Program-made: the position numbers and the translations under genes
The notes under the pieces: model-generated
Database searches by the model: none
What the model saw: the letters and a program-made list of their open reading frames with translations, nothing else
What the model was told of the DNA's origin: nothing
Part shown: one piece after another, positions 17,256 to 24,157 of the stretch
Position numbering within the stretch: the first letter of the stretch is position 1
How the letters are laid out: every line of letters starts with the position of its first letter
Assembly (NCBI GenBank): GCA_030747035.1
Contig: JASLLM010000017.1
Location: forward strand, 1-33,934
Direction of reading: 5' to 3'
From: Alphaproteobacteria bacterium
Lineage (GTDB): Bacteria > Pseudomonadota > Alphaproteobacteria > GCA-2731375
Length of the DNA: 33,934 bases

Positions 17256-17911
17256 GGACGGGACCACATGCCGTTGAACAGGGTCAGGATGGTAGCGATC
17301 AGGTCATCCAGATTGCCCCGGCTGGGATCAAACCAGACCACGGTCCGGTTCAGGGAGCCCAGGATCAACGGGCGCAGCATGGGTACTGACAGGTTCGGCT
17401 GCAGCGCCCCGGCGGCCAGGGCGTCATGCAATAGCTGGTTCCAGTAATCTTCGTACTGGGCCCGGTCAGGCTGGACGTTTTGCTCCACTTCCTCCGGCAC
17501 CTGGCCCAGGAATTTCACATTTGTAGAGGTGTAATGGATGTTGCCGTGCAGCGCCTGTAGATGGCTGCGCAGGGCGGCCACGATCTTGTCCCTGGGCGTG
17601 GCCTGGGGGGGCAGTTTTTCCGCGCTGTCCCGCACCGCCATATAGGTGGAGCGCACGGCGATGGAGAGGATTTCCGAAAGAATCTGTTCCTTGGATTCGA
17701 AATGGTAATAGACACTGCCCGCCTGCATGCCCACCTTGGCGGCGATCTGGCGCATGGTTGTTTCCGTGAAGCCCTGTTCGGAAAACAGCCCCGCGGCGAC
17801 ATCCAGGATCAGCCGGCGGGAGACCGAGCCGCTTTGCGCTTTTTTGCGCCCGGATCGTGCCGCTTGTTGGGCGCTGTCCTGGCCGCCATTCTTGATATCC
17901 AGATCGCTCAT
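17252..17911 (-). CDS. TetR-family transcriptional regulator
   Basis: The 219-residue protein has a basic, Gln/Ser-rich leader. A TetR helix-turn-helix follows at about 33-80 (ILDVAAGLFSEQGFTETTMRQIAAKVGMQAGSVYYHFESKEQILSEIL), then an all-helical ligand-binding region. TetR proteins of catabolic clusters usually repress until a CoA-ester intermediate binds. It starts 5 nt after the stop of the second acyl-CoA dehydrogenase gene, so it is the last gene of the leftward catabolic operon. The 19-bp sequences found at both divergent promoters (23963-23981 and 24122-24140) are the obvious candidate operators, implying autoregulation. That link is inference. Confidence 0.9.
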   Translation of the reverse strand: MSDLDIKNGGQDSAQQAARSGRKKAQSGSVSRRLILDVAAGLFSEQGFTETTMRQIAAKVGMQAGSVYYHFESKEQILSEILSIAVRSTYMAVRDSAEKLPPQATPRDKIVAALRSHLQALHGNIHYTSTNVKFLGQVPEEVEQNVQPDRAQYEDYWNQLLHDALAAGALQPNLSVPMLRPLILGSLNRTVVWFDPSRGNLDDLIATILTLFNGMWSRP

Positions 17912-17916
17912 ATTGT

Positions 17917-18957
17917 TCAGCCCAGGTCCTCTAACCGTTGCGCCAAAAATGCGGCGTGTTCCTCGGCCCCGCCATGGGCCATCTCATCCATTTGCGCGCG
18001 TTTCAGATACAGGTGCGCATCCACTTCCGCCGTGAAGCCCATGCCGCCATGCACCTGAATATTCTCCACCCCGATACGCAGCGCCGTTTCCGACATGGCA
18101 ACCTTGGCGATCGAGGCGGCGGTCACCGCGCCGCTTGCATCTTCGTCACCATGGTCCAGGGCCCACAGGGCGGCCTGGACGGCGGAGCGCGCGCCTTCCA
18201 GGGCCACGGCCTGATCCGCCAGCAGGTGTTTGATGGCCTGGAAGGAGCCAATGGGCGCACCAAACTGATGCCGTTCCTTGGCGTAGTCGGAGGCCATCTG
18301 GTGCGCCCGCGTGGCCCCGCCCAACATCTCCGCCGCCGTTGCCGCCGCGGCGACGGCGCGCAGCCGCTCGGCATCGGCCGTGGCAAACGGCTTGGCCAAG
18401 GCTTCGCCTTCCAATTCGATATCGACGACAGCGAAACGGCGCGTGGGGTCAAGCGCATCGAAGGGCGTTATCGCGGCGTCGGTCAGATTTGGGTCAACCG
18501 CGACAAGGCTGCCGTGGCTCTGGATCAGAAACAGGTCGGCCGAGGCGCCATAGGCCAGCGGCGCGCCCTTGTCAGCCGCCAACAAGGGACACAGGACCAA
18601 TTCACCCTTGGCGATGCCAGGCAGCCAGCGCCGCTGTTGCTCGCTGCTGCCCGAAAGGCGCAGGGCCTCCACCCCAATGACGGCCGACGAAATGTACGGG
18701 CCGGAAGCCAGGGCGCCGCCCAAGGCTTCCAGAACGCAGCCCATTTCCACCATGCCCAGGCCGGTACCACCCAGATCCTCGGGGATCAGGGTGCCGAGAA
18801 ATCCCGCCTGGGCCAGGCCCCGCCATAGCTCGGGGCAATAATCCGGCGCGCCCGGCTCGAACAACGCGCGCACCCGGTCCATGGGCGAAAGGCGGCGCAC
18901 CAGTTCCTCGGCCGACTGGCGGATCAGGCGCTGGTCATCGGAGAATGCGAAATCCAT
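17917..18957 (-). CDS. Acyl-CoA dehydrogenase, probable non-catalytic-base subunit
   Basis: The start is set at 18957 (MDFAFSDDQRLIRQSAEELV), the standard opening of the family; the track start at 19074 is an extension. The 346-residue protein has the three-domain ACAD layout, including GFLGTLIPEDLGGTGLG, the FAD-contacting DYAKERHQFGAPIGSFQAIKHLLAD and IQVHGGMGFTAE. By hand alignment the helix-G position that holds the catalytic glutamate in IVD/LCAD-type enzymes is alanine (RAVAAAATAAEMLGG), and no C-terminal YEGT-type Glu is seen. It follows a second, dissimilar ACAD gene by 11 nt. Such tandem pairs form alpha2beta2 dehydrogenases in actinobacterial steroid degradation. Confidence 0.85.
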   Translation of the reverse strand: MDFAFSDDQRLIRQSAEELVRRLSPMDRVRALFEPGAPDYCPELWRGLAQAGFLGTLIPEDLGGTGLGMVEMGCVLEALGGALASGPYISSAVIGVEALRLSGSSEQQRRWLPGIAKGELVLCPLLAADKGAPLAYGASADLFLIQSHGSLVAVDPNLTDAAITPFDALDPTRRFAVVDIELEGEALAKPFATADAERLRAVAAAATAAEMLGGATRAHQMASDYAKERHQFGAPIGSFQAIKHLLADQAVALEGARSAVQAALWALDHGDEDASGAVTAASIAKVAMSETALRIGVENIQVHGGMGFTAEVDAHLYLKRAQMDEMAHGGAEEHAAFLAQRLEDLG

Positions 18958-18968
18958 CGTTCCCCTCC

Positions 18969-20150
18969 CTAGCGCGGCAGGCCAAGGGCGCGTTCGCCGA
19001 TGATCGTGCGTTGGATTTGCGCCGTACCGCCGGCAATGGTCATGCCGATGGTGGTGATATATTCCTCGCCCCAATAGTCGAACAGATCACGGCTCGATTG
19101 TTCGGACAGATCGGCGGCTTTCATGATTTCAAAGGCGAAGTCATGCATCTTTTTGTTCAGTTCGGTGGAATGCAGCTTCTGCATGGGCGCTTCCGGGCCG
19201 GGCGTGCCGCCCCTGGGTACCATGGCCGCGAAGCGATAGTTGTTCAGGACGGCAATACGGGCCTGGATGCCCAGTGCCACCAGCTTCGCCCGCAGCCCGG
19301 GATGTTCGATGGCGGGCGCCCCGGTTTGCCGCAGGCGCACTGTCTCGGCCAAATCCAGCAAGCGGGCGTAGTGCTGGCGGCAGGCAAAGCCAAGGACGGC
19401 GACGCCGCGCCTTTCGAACCCCAGCATGGTCATGGCGACGCCCCAGCCGCCGTTGAGCTCCCCCACCAGGGCAGAGGCGTCCAGCTTCACATCGTCGAAA
19501 AAGATCTCGTTGAAATCGCGCCGGCCGTTGATCTGGCGCAAGGGATTTATGCGGATGCCGGGGCTGTCCAGCTTCACGGCGAAGGCGCTCAACCCCTTAT
19601 GCGGCTTGGCCTCCGGGTCCGTGCGCGCCAACAGCAGGCAATAATCGGCGTGCTGGCCCAGGGTGTTCCATACCTTCTGCCCGTTCACCACATAGCCGTC
19701 ATCGACCGCCACGGCCCGGGTCCGCAGGCTGACGAGGTCGCTGCCGGCGCCCGGCTCCGAAAATCCCTGGGACCAAAGAAAGGTACCATCCGCCATGCGG
19801 GGGAGGAAAAAGTCCTTCTGCTCCGGCCGCGCCAGGGCCATCAACATAGGTGCGATAATGCGCACACCGATTCGGAATACATCCGGCGGCGCGTCGGCCT
19901 TGGCCAGTTCCTCGAAGATGATCAGTTGTTCGTTCAGGCTGCCGTCCTGGCCGCCGTATTCCTTCGGCCAGGCCCTGGCCACGAAGCCTGCTTCATGCAT
20001 GGCCTTCTGCCACTGCCGCAGCAGATCAATCTGGCCGGCCCCATCCAGGGCCTGATATTGGGCCCGCCATTCAGGCGTCAGATTTTGCCCGAGCCAGGAT
20101 TGCAGATCGTGGCGCAGCCTTGCCTCTGATTTGCTGTCGGAAAGATCCAT
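18969..20150 (-). CDS. Acyl-CoA dehydrogenase, probable catalytic subunit
   Basis: The start is placed at 20150 (MDLSDSKSEARLRHDLQSWLGQNL), giving 393 residues. Family motifs include ARAWPKEYGGQDGSLNEQLIIFEEL, the FAD/substrate loop QGFSEPGAGSDLVSLRTRA and VNGQKVWNTLGQHADYCLLLART. LGFERRGVA contains the Glu-Arg of the helix-G catalytic base, and IAGGTAQIQRTIIGERALGLPR closes the protein. It would introduce an alpha-beta double bond in an acyl-CoA, passing electrons to ETF. The WP.EYGG.DGS type with a separate smaller partner gene (17917-18957) matches heteromeric dehydrogenases acting on ring-substituted acyl-CoAs. Preceded by a strong intercistronic hairpin. Confidence 0.9.
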   Translation of the reverse strand: MDLSDSKSEARLRHDLQSWLGQNLTPEWRAQYQALDGAGQIDLLRQWQKAMHEAGFVARAWPKEYGGQDGSLNEQLIIFEELAKADAPPDVFRIGVRIIAPMLMALARPEQKDFFLPRMADGTFLWSQGFSEPGAGSDLVSLRTRAVAVDDGYVVNGQKVWNTLGQHADYCLLLARTDPEAKPHKGLSAFAVKLDSPGIRINPLRQINGRRDFNEIFFDDVKLDASALVGELNGGWGVAMTMLGFERRGVAVLGFACRQHYARLLDLAETVRLRQTGAPAIEHPGLRAKLVALGIQARIAVLNNYRFAAMVPRGGTPGPEAPMQKLHSTELNKKMHDFAFEIMKAADLSEQSSRDLFDYWGEEYITTIGMTIAGGTAQIQRTIIGERALGLPR

Positions 20151-20170
20151 CCGCCGCTCCCGGTTCGCCG

Positions 20171-20199
20171 GCCATGCCCGGTACTGCACCGGGCATGGC
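20171..20199 (-). promoter_or_regulatory. Perfect 12-bp intercistronic hairpin
   Basis: GCCATGCCCGGT (20171-20182) and ACCGGGCATGGC (20188-20199) are exact reverse complements around a 5-nt loop. It lies in the 63-nt gap between the BadI/MenB-like gene and the first dehydrogenase gene. On the minus strand it is followed by CGGCGAACC, not T-residues, so it should not terminate. It may stabilise the upstream message segment or set relative expression. Confidence 0.6.
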
Positions 20200-20213
20200 G
20201 ATGGCGGTTAGTA

Positions 20214-21011
20214 CTATTTGCGGAACTGCATGAAATCGGGCTGACGCTTCTCCGTGAACGCATTGGCGCCTTCCTTCGATTCCGGTGTGGTAAAGTAGTC
20301 CGGCGCGATCAGCTTTTGGAAATGGTTCGGCGCCGGATCGCGCAGATAATCGACATCGCTGTCGAAGGATGCCTTGACGATGCGCAGGCAGGTGGGGCTG
20401 AGAGAGAGAATTTCCTTGCACCACTGGGCCACTTCCTCGTCCAGTTTGTCCATGGGCACGACGACGTTGCAAAGACCCATGGCCAGGGCTTCCTCAGCCG
20501 GATAGCGGCGGCACAGCATCCACATCTCGCGCGCCTTCTTGGCACCGACCACGCGGGAGGCGTAGGAGACGATCCAGCCTTCCGCCGGCGACGCCACCCG
20601 GGGGCCATTCTGGCCAAAGATGGCATTGTCGGCGGCGATGGTCAGATCGCAGCAATAGGCCAGATGGTTGCCCATGCCGATGGCATAGCCCTTGACCACC
20701 GAGATCACCGGTTTGCCGGAATGGCGCACGGCTTCATGCACGTTGCGTGGGTTGAAGGACATGTGCCGTTCGGCCAGGCCGCCATCCTTTTCCCATTTCA
20801 CATCGCCGCCGGCGGAAAAGGCCCGCTCGCCGGTGGAGGTCAGCACGATGACGCCGACGCTCTTGTCGAGGCCGGCCATTTCGATGGCTCCGGCCAATTC
20901 GAAAAAGGTCAGGCCGCGCATGGCATTCAGGCGGTCGGGACGGTTGATGGTGACGGTGGCGACGCCGTCCTTGACGTCGTACAGCAGGTCTTGGAATTGT
21001 TCTTCGCTCAT
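20214..21011 (-). CDS. BadI/MenB-like crotonase, probable ring-opening hydrolase
   Basis: The second ATG (21011, MSEEQFQDLLYDVKDG) is favoured because AGGAG lies 8 nt before it, giving 265 residues. It is a crotonase of the MenB/BadI branch: FQDLLYDVKDGVATVTINRPDRLNAMRG, oxyanion loop FSAGGDV, CDLTIAADNAIFGQNGPRV, RVVGAKKAREMWMLCRRY and the C-terminal EGANAFTEKRQPDFMQFRK. BadI hydrolyses 2-ketocyclohexanecarboxyl-CoA to pimelyl-CoA, while MenB makes dihydroxynaphthoyl-CoA. No menaquinone genes are nearby, and an SDR, a ligase and dehydrogenases surround it, so ring cleavage of a cyclic beta-ketoacyl-CoA is the better guess. The usual Asp-Gly-Gly-Tyr-type segment is replaced by PAEGW, so specificity may differ. 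Confidence 0.82.
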   Translation of the reverse strand: MSEEQFQDLLYDVKDGVATVTINRPDRLNAMRGLTFFELAGAIEMAGLDKSVGVIVLTSTGERAFSAGGDVKWEKDGGLAERHMSFNPRNVHEAVRHSGKPVISVVKGYAIGMGNHLAYCCDLTIAADNAIFGQNGPRVASPAEGWIVSYASRVVGAKKAREMWMLCRRYPAEEALAMGLCNVVVPMDKLDEEVAQWCKEILSLSPTCLRIVKASFDSDVDYLRDPAPNHFQKLIAPDYFTTPESKEGANAFTEKRQPDFMQFRK

Positions 21012-21033
21012 GATCATGTTCTCCTATGTTTAG

Positions 21034-22686
21034 TCATGAAGTTTGTAGCTGTGTAATCAGGGTTTGCTTGTCGATCTTGCCGCCGGCGTTGCGCGGAAAG
21101 TCATCGACCGCCATGAGACGCTCGGGCTGGCACCATACGGCCAAGCCTTGTTCAATGATGAAGGCGTTCAGATCATCCAGGGCCGGGGTAACGTTTGGCT
21201 GGGCGCGCACGATCACGGCGCAGGCGATTTCGCCCAGGACCGGATCCTCAAATGGTATTACCGCCGCATCGGTGACCAGGTCGTGACGCAACAGGACTTC
21301 TTCAATCTGACGCGGATTGATGTTGCGGCCGCCGCGGATGATCATGTCCTTCTTGCGCCCGACGATGGAAAGATAACCTTCGCCGTCCAACTGGCCCAGA
21401 TCGCCGCTGTGATACCAGCCCGCCTCGTCCCAGACCATGGCGGTCTCTTCCGGAGCATTGAAAAAGCCATAGCTTTGATTGGCGCCGCGCCACAAAACTT
21501 CGCCCGGTTGGCCGGCATCGACCTCCTGGCCATCATCATCGGCCAGGCGAAGCTGTTGCCCGGGCAGGACGCGCCCCACGGTGCGCCGCTTGTCCAAGGC
21601 ATCGTCAACGGAAGTCATGGTCGGCACGCCCGCGTCCGAGGCGCCATAGATGGTTTGCATGACGCAGCCCAGGCGGCGTTCGGCCTGCTCCGCCACGCTG
21701 TCAGGCAGCTTGGCGCCGGCGTTGGTGACGAAGCGCAGGGCGGAAAGATCGTAGGCTTCGATGTCCGGCAGGCTCAACAGCTTGATCAATTGGGTCGGGA
21801 TCATCACCGCATAGGTGCACTGCTCCCGCGCTATCAAAGCCAGGGCATCCTCGGGGCGTTCTCCGTCCCAGCGTTCCAGCAGCACGGCGGTGCCGCCATG
21901 CATCAGGGGCGCGAGAATGGGATAGCTGTAGCCGGTGGCCCCGGTGCCCGCGGGCGCAATGGCGGCGGCGACATCGTCGGGGCCCAGATGCGCCACGTCG
22001 GCGCCATATTGCCCGACCAATTTGCAGACCGTGGCGTCGTCGCAATAAATGGTGCAGCGCGGCATCGCCGTGGTGCCGGAAGAAACCATGATTTGCATGG
22101 GCGCCGTGCTGTCGGGGCGAAACGAGGCCAGATGGTCCTTCCCATGTTTGGCCAGCCAGGCGTCATCCGCGGTCAGAGCATCGAAGGAAATTTCGCCCGG
22201 TTCGGCCGGCTCACGCATGATGATGGTCTGGCGCAGGCTGGGCAGATCGGCGCGCAGTTCCCGCACCAGTTCCCGGTGGTCGAAGCCCCGATAGATGGCG
22301 GGATGGATCAATGCCTTGGCCTCGCTCAGGCGCAGCAGATGCGCCATTTCCGCCTCCCGAAAGCCGTCATGCAGAGGCAGGAAGATGGCGCCGATCCGGT
22401 CAAGTGCCAGATGGCAGAGCGCCAGTTCAATCCAGTTAGGTGCCTGGATGGCGACGACATCGCCGGCGGTAATATTTAGGCTGAGAAGATTGGCGGCCAG
22501 ATTGCGGCTCTGCCATTGCAGGGCGCCATAGCTGACGCGACGGTCGGCGGCGATCAGCGCGGTCTTTTTGGGGTTGGCATCGGCCTGGCGGTCAAAATGG
22601 TCGACCACCAATTCGCCGCGCCAAAAACCCGCCGCGCGATAGGCCTCCGCCGCCGCGTCAAAACCCGATGCCGACCGCCCGTTCAT
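21034..22686 (-). CDS. Acyl-CoA ligase (AMP-forming), AliA-like
   Basis: The 550-residue enzyme of the ANL superfamily activates a carboxylic acid to its CoA thioester. The N-terminal part resembles cyclohexanecarboxylate/benzoate-type ligases (LVVDHFDRQADANPKKTALI, PLHDGFREAEMAHLLRLSEAKALI). Core motifs are YGASDAG, YHSGDLGQLDGEGYLSIVGRKKDMIIRGGRNINPRQIEE and the catalytic lysine in NAGGKIDK. The phosphate-binding loop is unusual: SSGTTAMPRC replaces the common SGTTGxPKG. It lies between the SDR and crotonase genes in the leftward operon, with an 8-nt gap to the SDR gene and only a weak ribosome site, suggesting translational coupling. Confidence 0.88.
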   Translation of the reverse strand: MNGRSASGFDAAAEAYRAAGFWRGELVVDHFDRQADANPKKTALIAADRRVSYGALQWQSRNLAANLLSLNITAGDVVAIQAPNWIELALCHLALDRIGAIFLPLHDGFREAEMAHLLRLSEAKALIHPAIYRGFDHRELVRELRADLPSLRQTIIMREPAEPGEISFDALTADDAWLAKHGKDHLASFRPDSTAPMQIMVSSGTTAMPRCTIYCDDATVCKLVGQYGADVAHLGPDDVAAAIAPAGTGATGYSYPILAPLMHGGTAVLLERWDGERPEDALALIAREQCTYAVMIPTQLIKLLSLPDIEAYDLSALRFVTNAGAKLPDSVAEQAERRLGCVMQTIYGASDAGVPTMTSVDDALDKRRTVGRVLPGQQLRLADDDGQEVDAGQPGEVLWRGANQSYGFFNAPEETAMVWDEAGWYHSGDLGQLDGEGYLSIVGRKKDMIIRGGRNINPRQIEEVLLRHDLVTDAAVIPFEDPVLGEIACAVIVRAQPNVTPALDDLNAFIIEQGLAVWCQPERLMAVDDFPRNAGGKIDKQTLITQLQTS

Positions 22687-22694
22687 GATATTGG

Positions 22695-23480
22695 CTAGCC
22701 GCGGACGTAGCGGCCGCCCGACATGTTCAAAACCTCACCGGTCATGAAACGGCCCTCATCGCTGGCCAGATAGGTGGCCAGCCCGGCCACATCGTCGGCT
22801 TGGCCCATGCGTCCCACCAGGGTTCGCTTGTCCTCGTTCTCGAACCATGCCTTGTCGTAGATGCGCTCCAGAAATTCGTTGTAGATCATGCCGGGTGCGA
22901 TGGAATTGACGGTGATGCCGCGCTGGCCCACTTCCGCCGCCGCGGCCCGGGTCAGGCCCATGACGCCGGCCTTCGCGGCGGAATAGGCGGCCTGACCGGC
23001 ACCTGAGGTATCGACCTGCCAGCCGGCGGTGGAGGAGACATTGATGATGGCGCCGCTGCCCTGTTTGATCATGCTGGGCAGGACGGCCCGCATGGTGCGG
23101 AAGGTGCCGGTCAGACAGATGTCCAGGATCATCTCCCAGTCTTCATCCGCCAGTTCCCAGACCGGACTGATCTTGTTGATGCCGGCATTGTTGTAAAGGA
23201 TATCGATGCGGCCATGCGCCTCCAGGGCCTTTGCGACACAGCCCTTGATATCGTCGCCGTCGCGCACGTCCAGCTTCAGGCCCAGCACGTCCTGGCCCAG
23301 TTCCTCGGACAGTTTTGCCGCCGTTTCGCCGGCCCGGCGCTCATGGGCGTCGGTGACAACGACGGTGGCGCCTTCCTGGCCATAGCGGCGGGCGATGGCC
23401 TGACCCATGCCGGCGCCGGCGGCGGCGGTAACGATCGCCACCTTGCCTTGCAGTCGGTTGCCTTGGGCCCCGCTCATCAT
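22695..23480 (-). CDS. SDR-family dehydrogenase (probable 3-hydroxyacyl-CoA dehydrogenase)
   Basis: The 261-residue classical SDR has a cofactor motif TAAAGAGMG (a variant of TGxxxGxG), NNAG, catalytic Ser in INVSSTAGW and the AYSAAK Tyr-Lys pair. The ending GRFMTGEVLNMSGGRYVRG is standard for the fold. An Asp after the second strand (VVTDAHE) favours NAD(H). In this operon it would oxidise the hydroxyl made by the MaoC-type hydratase to a ketone. Its ATG overlaps the hydratase stop (ATGA, 23477-23480), with GGAGG 5 nt upstream, indicating tight coupling. Substrate inferred from context only. Confidence 0.9.
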   Translation of the reverse strand: MMSGAQGNRLQGKVAIVTAAAGAGMGQAIARRYGQEGATVVVTDAHERRAGETAAKLSEELGQDVLGLKLDVRDGDDIKGCVAKALEAHGRIDILYNNAGINKISPVWELADEDWEMILDICLTGTFRTMRAVLPSMIKQGSGAIINVSSTAGWQVDTSGAGQAAYSAAKAGVMGLTRAAAAEVGQRGITVNSIAPGMIYNEFLERIYDKAWFENEDKRTLVGRMGQADDVAGLATYLASDEGRFMTGEVLNMSGGRYVRG

Positions 23481-23935
23481 GCTGCCTCCTCGTCCTTTGG
23501 CCGCATTTTCATCATCACCACCAGATTGCCCACCTGGACGATTTCGTCGCGCTGATTGAGCACGTCGTAGCGCCGGGTGACGATGCCTCGGTCGCCCTTG
23601 GAGGTGGCCTTCAGGGCGTCGATGGTGAGGCGGATCCTGATGGTGTCATTGATGTAAACGGGCCCTTTGAACTGCCATTGCAGATCCAGCAAAGCCAGGG
23701 CGCTGACCTCGAACAGACCGAGGCGCTGGGTCAGCCCGGTGGTTATGGCAACCACCAGCAGGCCATGGGCGATACGCTGGCCGAACGGCGAATTCTTGGC
23801 GTATTCGTCATTGGTATGCAGCTCGTTGTTGTCACCCGACAGGCCCGCGAAGGTCATCACGTCATGATTGGTGATGGTGCGGCCGGCACTTTCGAAGGTT
23901 TGCCCGACTTCAAGATCGTCAAAATACAACGCCAT
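23477..23935 (-). CDS. MaoC-type enoyl-CoA hydratase (hotdog fold)
   Basis: The 152-residue single-hotdog protein contains the (R)-hydratase signature D-x-N-x-x-H in AGLSGDNNELHTNDEYAKNSPFGQRIAHGLL, giving the catalytic Asp/His pair. It would add water to a 2-enoyl-CoA. It is the first gene of the leftward catabolic operon, next to the dual-operator region. The message start should be a few tens of bases upstream (promoter 23982-24009). It would supply the hydration step that BadK performs in cyclohexanecarboxylate breakdown; that equivalence is inference. Confidence 0.88.
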   Translation of the reverse strand: MALYFDDLEVGQTFESAGRTITNHDVMTFAGLSGDNNELHTNDEYAKNSPFGQRIAHGLLVVAITTGLTQRLGLFEVSALALLDLQWQFKGPVYINDTIRIRLTIDALKATSKGDRGIVTRRYDVLNQRDEIVQVGNLVVMMKMRPKDEEAA

Positions 23936-23962
23936 GGTCTTTGTCCTGTCCTATTCGATTTA

Positions 23963-23981
23963 CTAACCTAACATTTGTTAG
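23963..23981 (-). promoter_or_regulatory. Candidate TetR operator of the leftward operon
   Basis: The minus strand reads CTAACAAATGTTAGGTTAG directly after the -10 box of the leftward promoter. It includes the palindrome CTAACA-TT-TGTTAG (plus-strand 23968-23981). It matches the rightward operator copy at 15 of 19 aligned positions. Confidence 0.65.
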
Positions 23982-24009
23982 TTTACAAATGGCAACAGCC
24001 GTATGTCAA
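23982..24009 (-). promoter_or_regulatory. Sigma70-like promoter of the leftward catabolic operon
   Basis: On the minus strand TTGACA (24009-24004) is followed after 16 nt by TGTAAA (23987-23982), a 4/6 match to the -10 consensus. The candidate operator begins at the next base. Confidence 0.5.
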
Positions 24010-24087
24010 GGGTAGGACTATTTTGCCCAAATAGCAGCAAAAATAGGCCTATATCCCTCAAAATTTGCAATTCTGATTCCTGTGGCG

Positions 24088-24117
24088 TTGACAGACTAAG
24101 CAAAAATGGGTGAAAAT
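24088..24117 (+). promoter_or_regulatory. Sigma70-like promoter of the rightward catabolic operon
   Basis: A perfect TTGACA (24088-24093) is followed after 18 nt by GAAAAT (24112-24117), a 4/6 match to TATAAT. The predicted start point, about 24124, falls inside the operator copy at 24122-24140. Confidence 0.5.
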
Positions 24118-24121
24118 CGAC

Positions 24122-24140
24122 CTAACAAACGTTTGATTAA
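24122..24140 (+). promoter_or_regulatory. Candidate TetR operator of the rightward operon
   Basis: The plus strand reads CTAACAAACGTTTGATTAA, with the perfect palindrome CAAACGTTTG at 24126-24135. It shares CTAACAAA and 15 of 19 positions with the leftward copy and lies over the likely transcription start, a classic repressor position. Confidence 0.65.
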
Positions 24141-24157
24141 TGCCAGGGAGACTATAA

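Noticed and set aside
20214-22686. Reading the crotonase/ligase pair as menB-menE of menaquinone synthesis
   Set aside because: Adjacency and family similarity fit superficially. However, no other men genes are present, and the neighbours are dehydrogenases, a hydratase and an SDR under a TetR-type control region, which points to catabolism.
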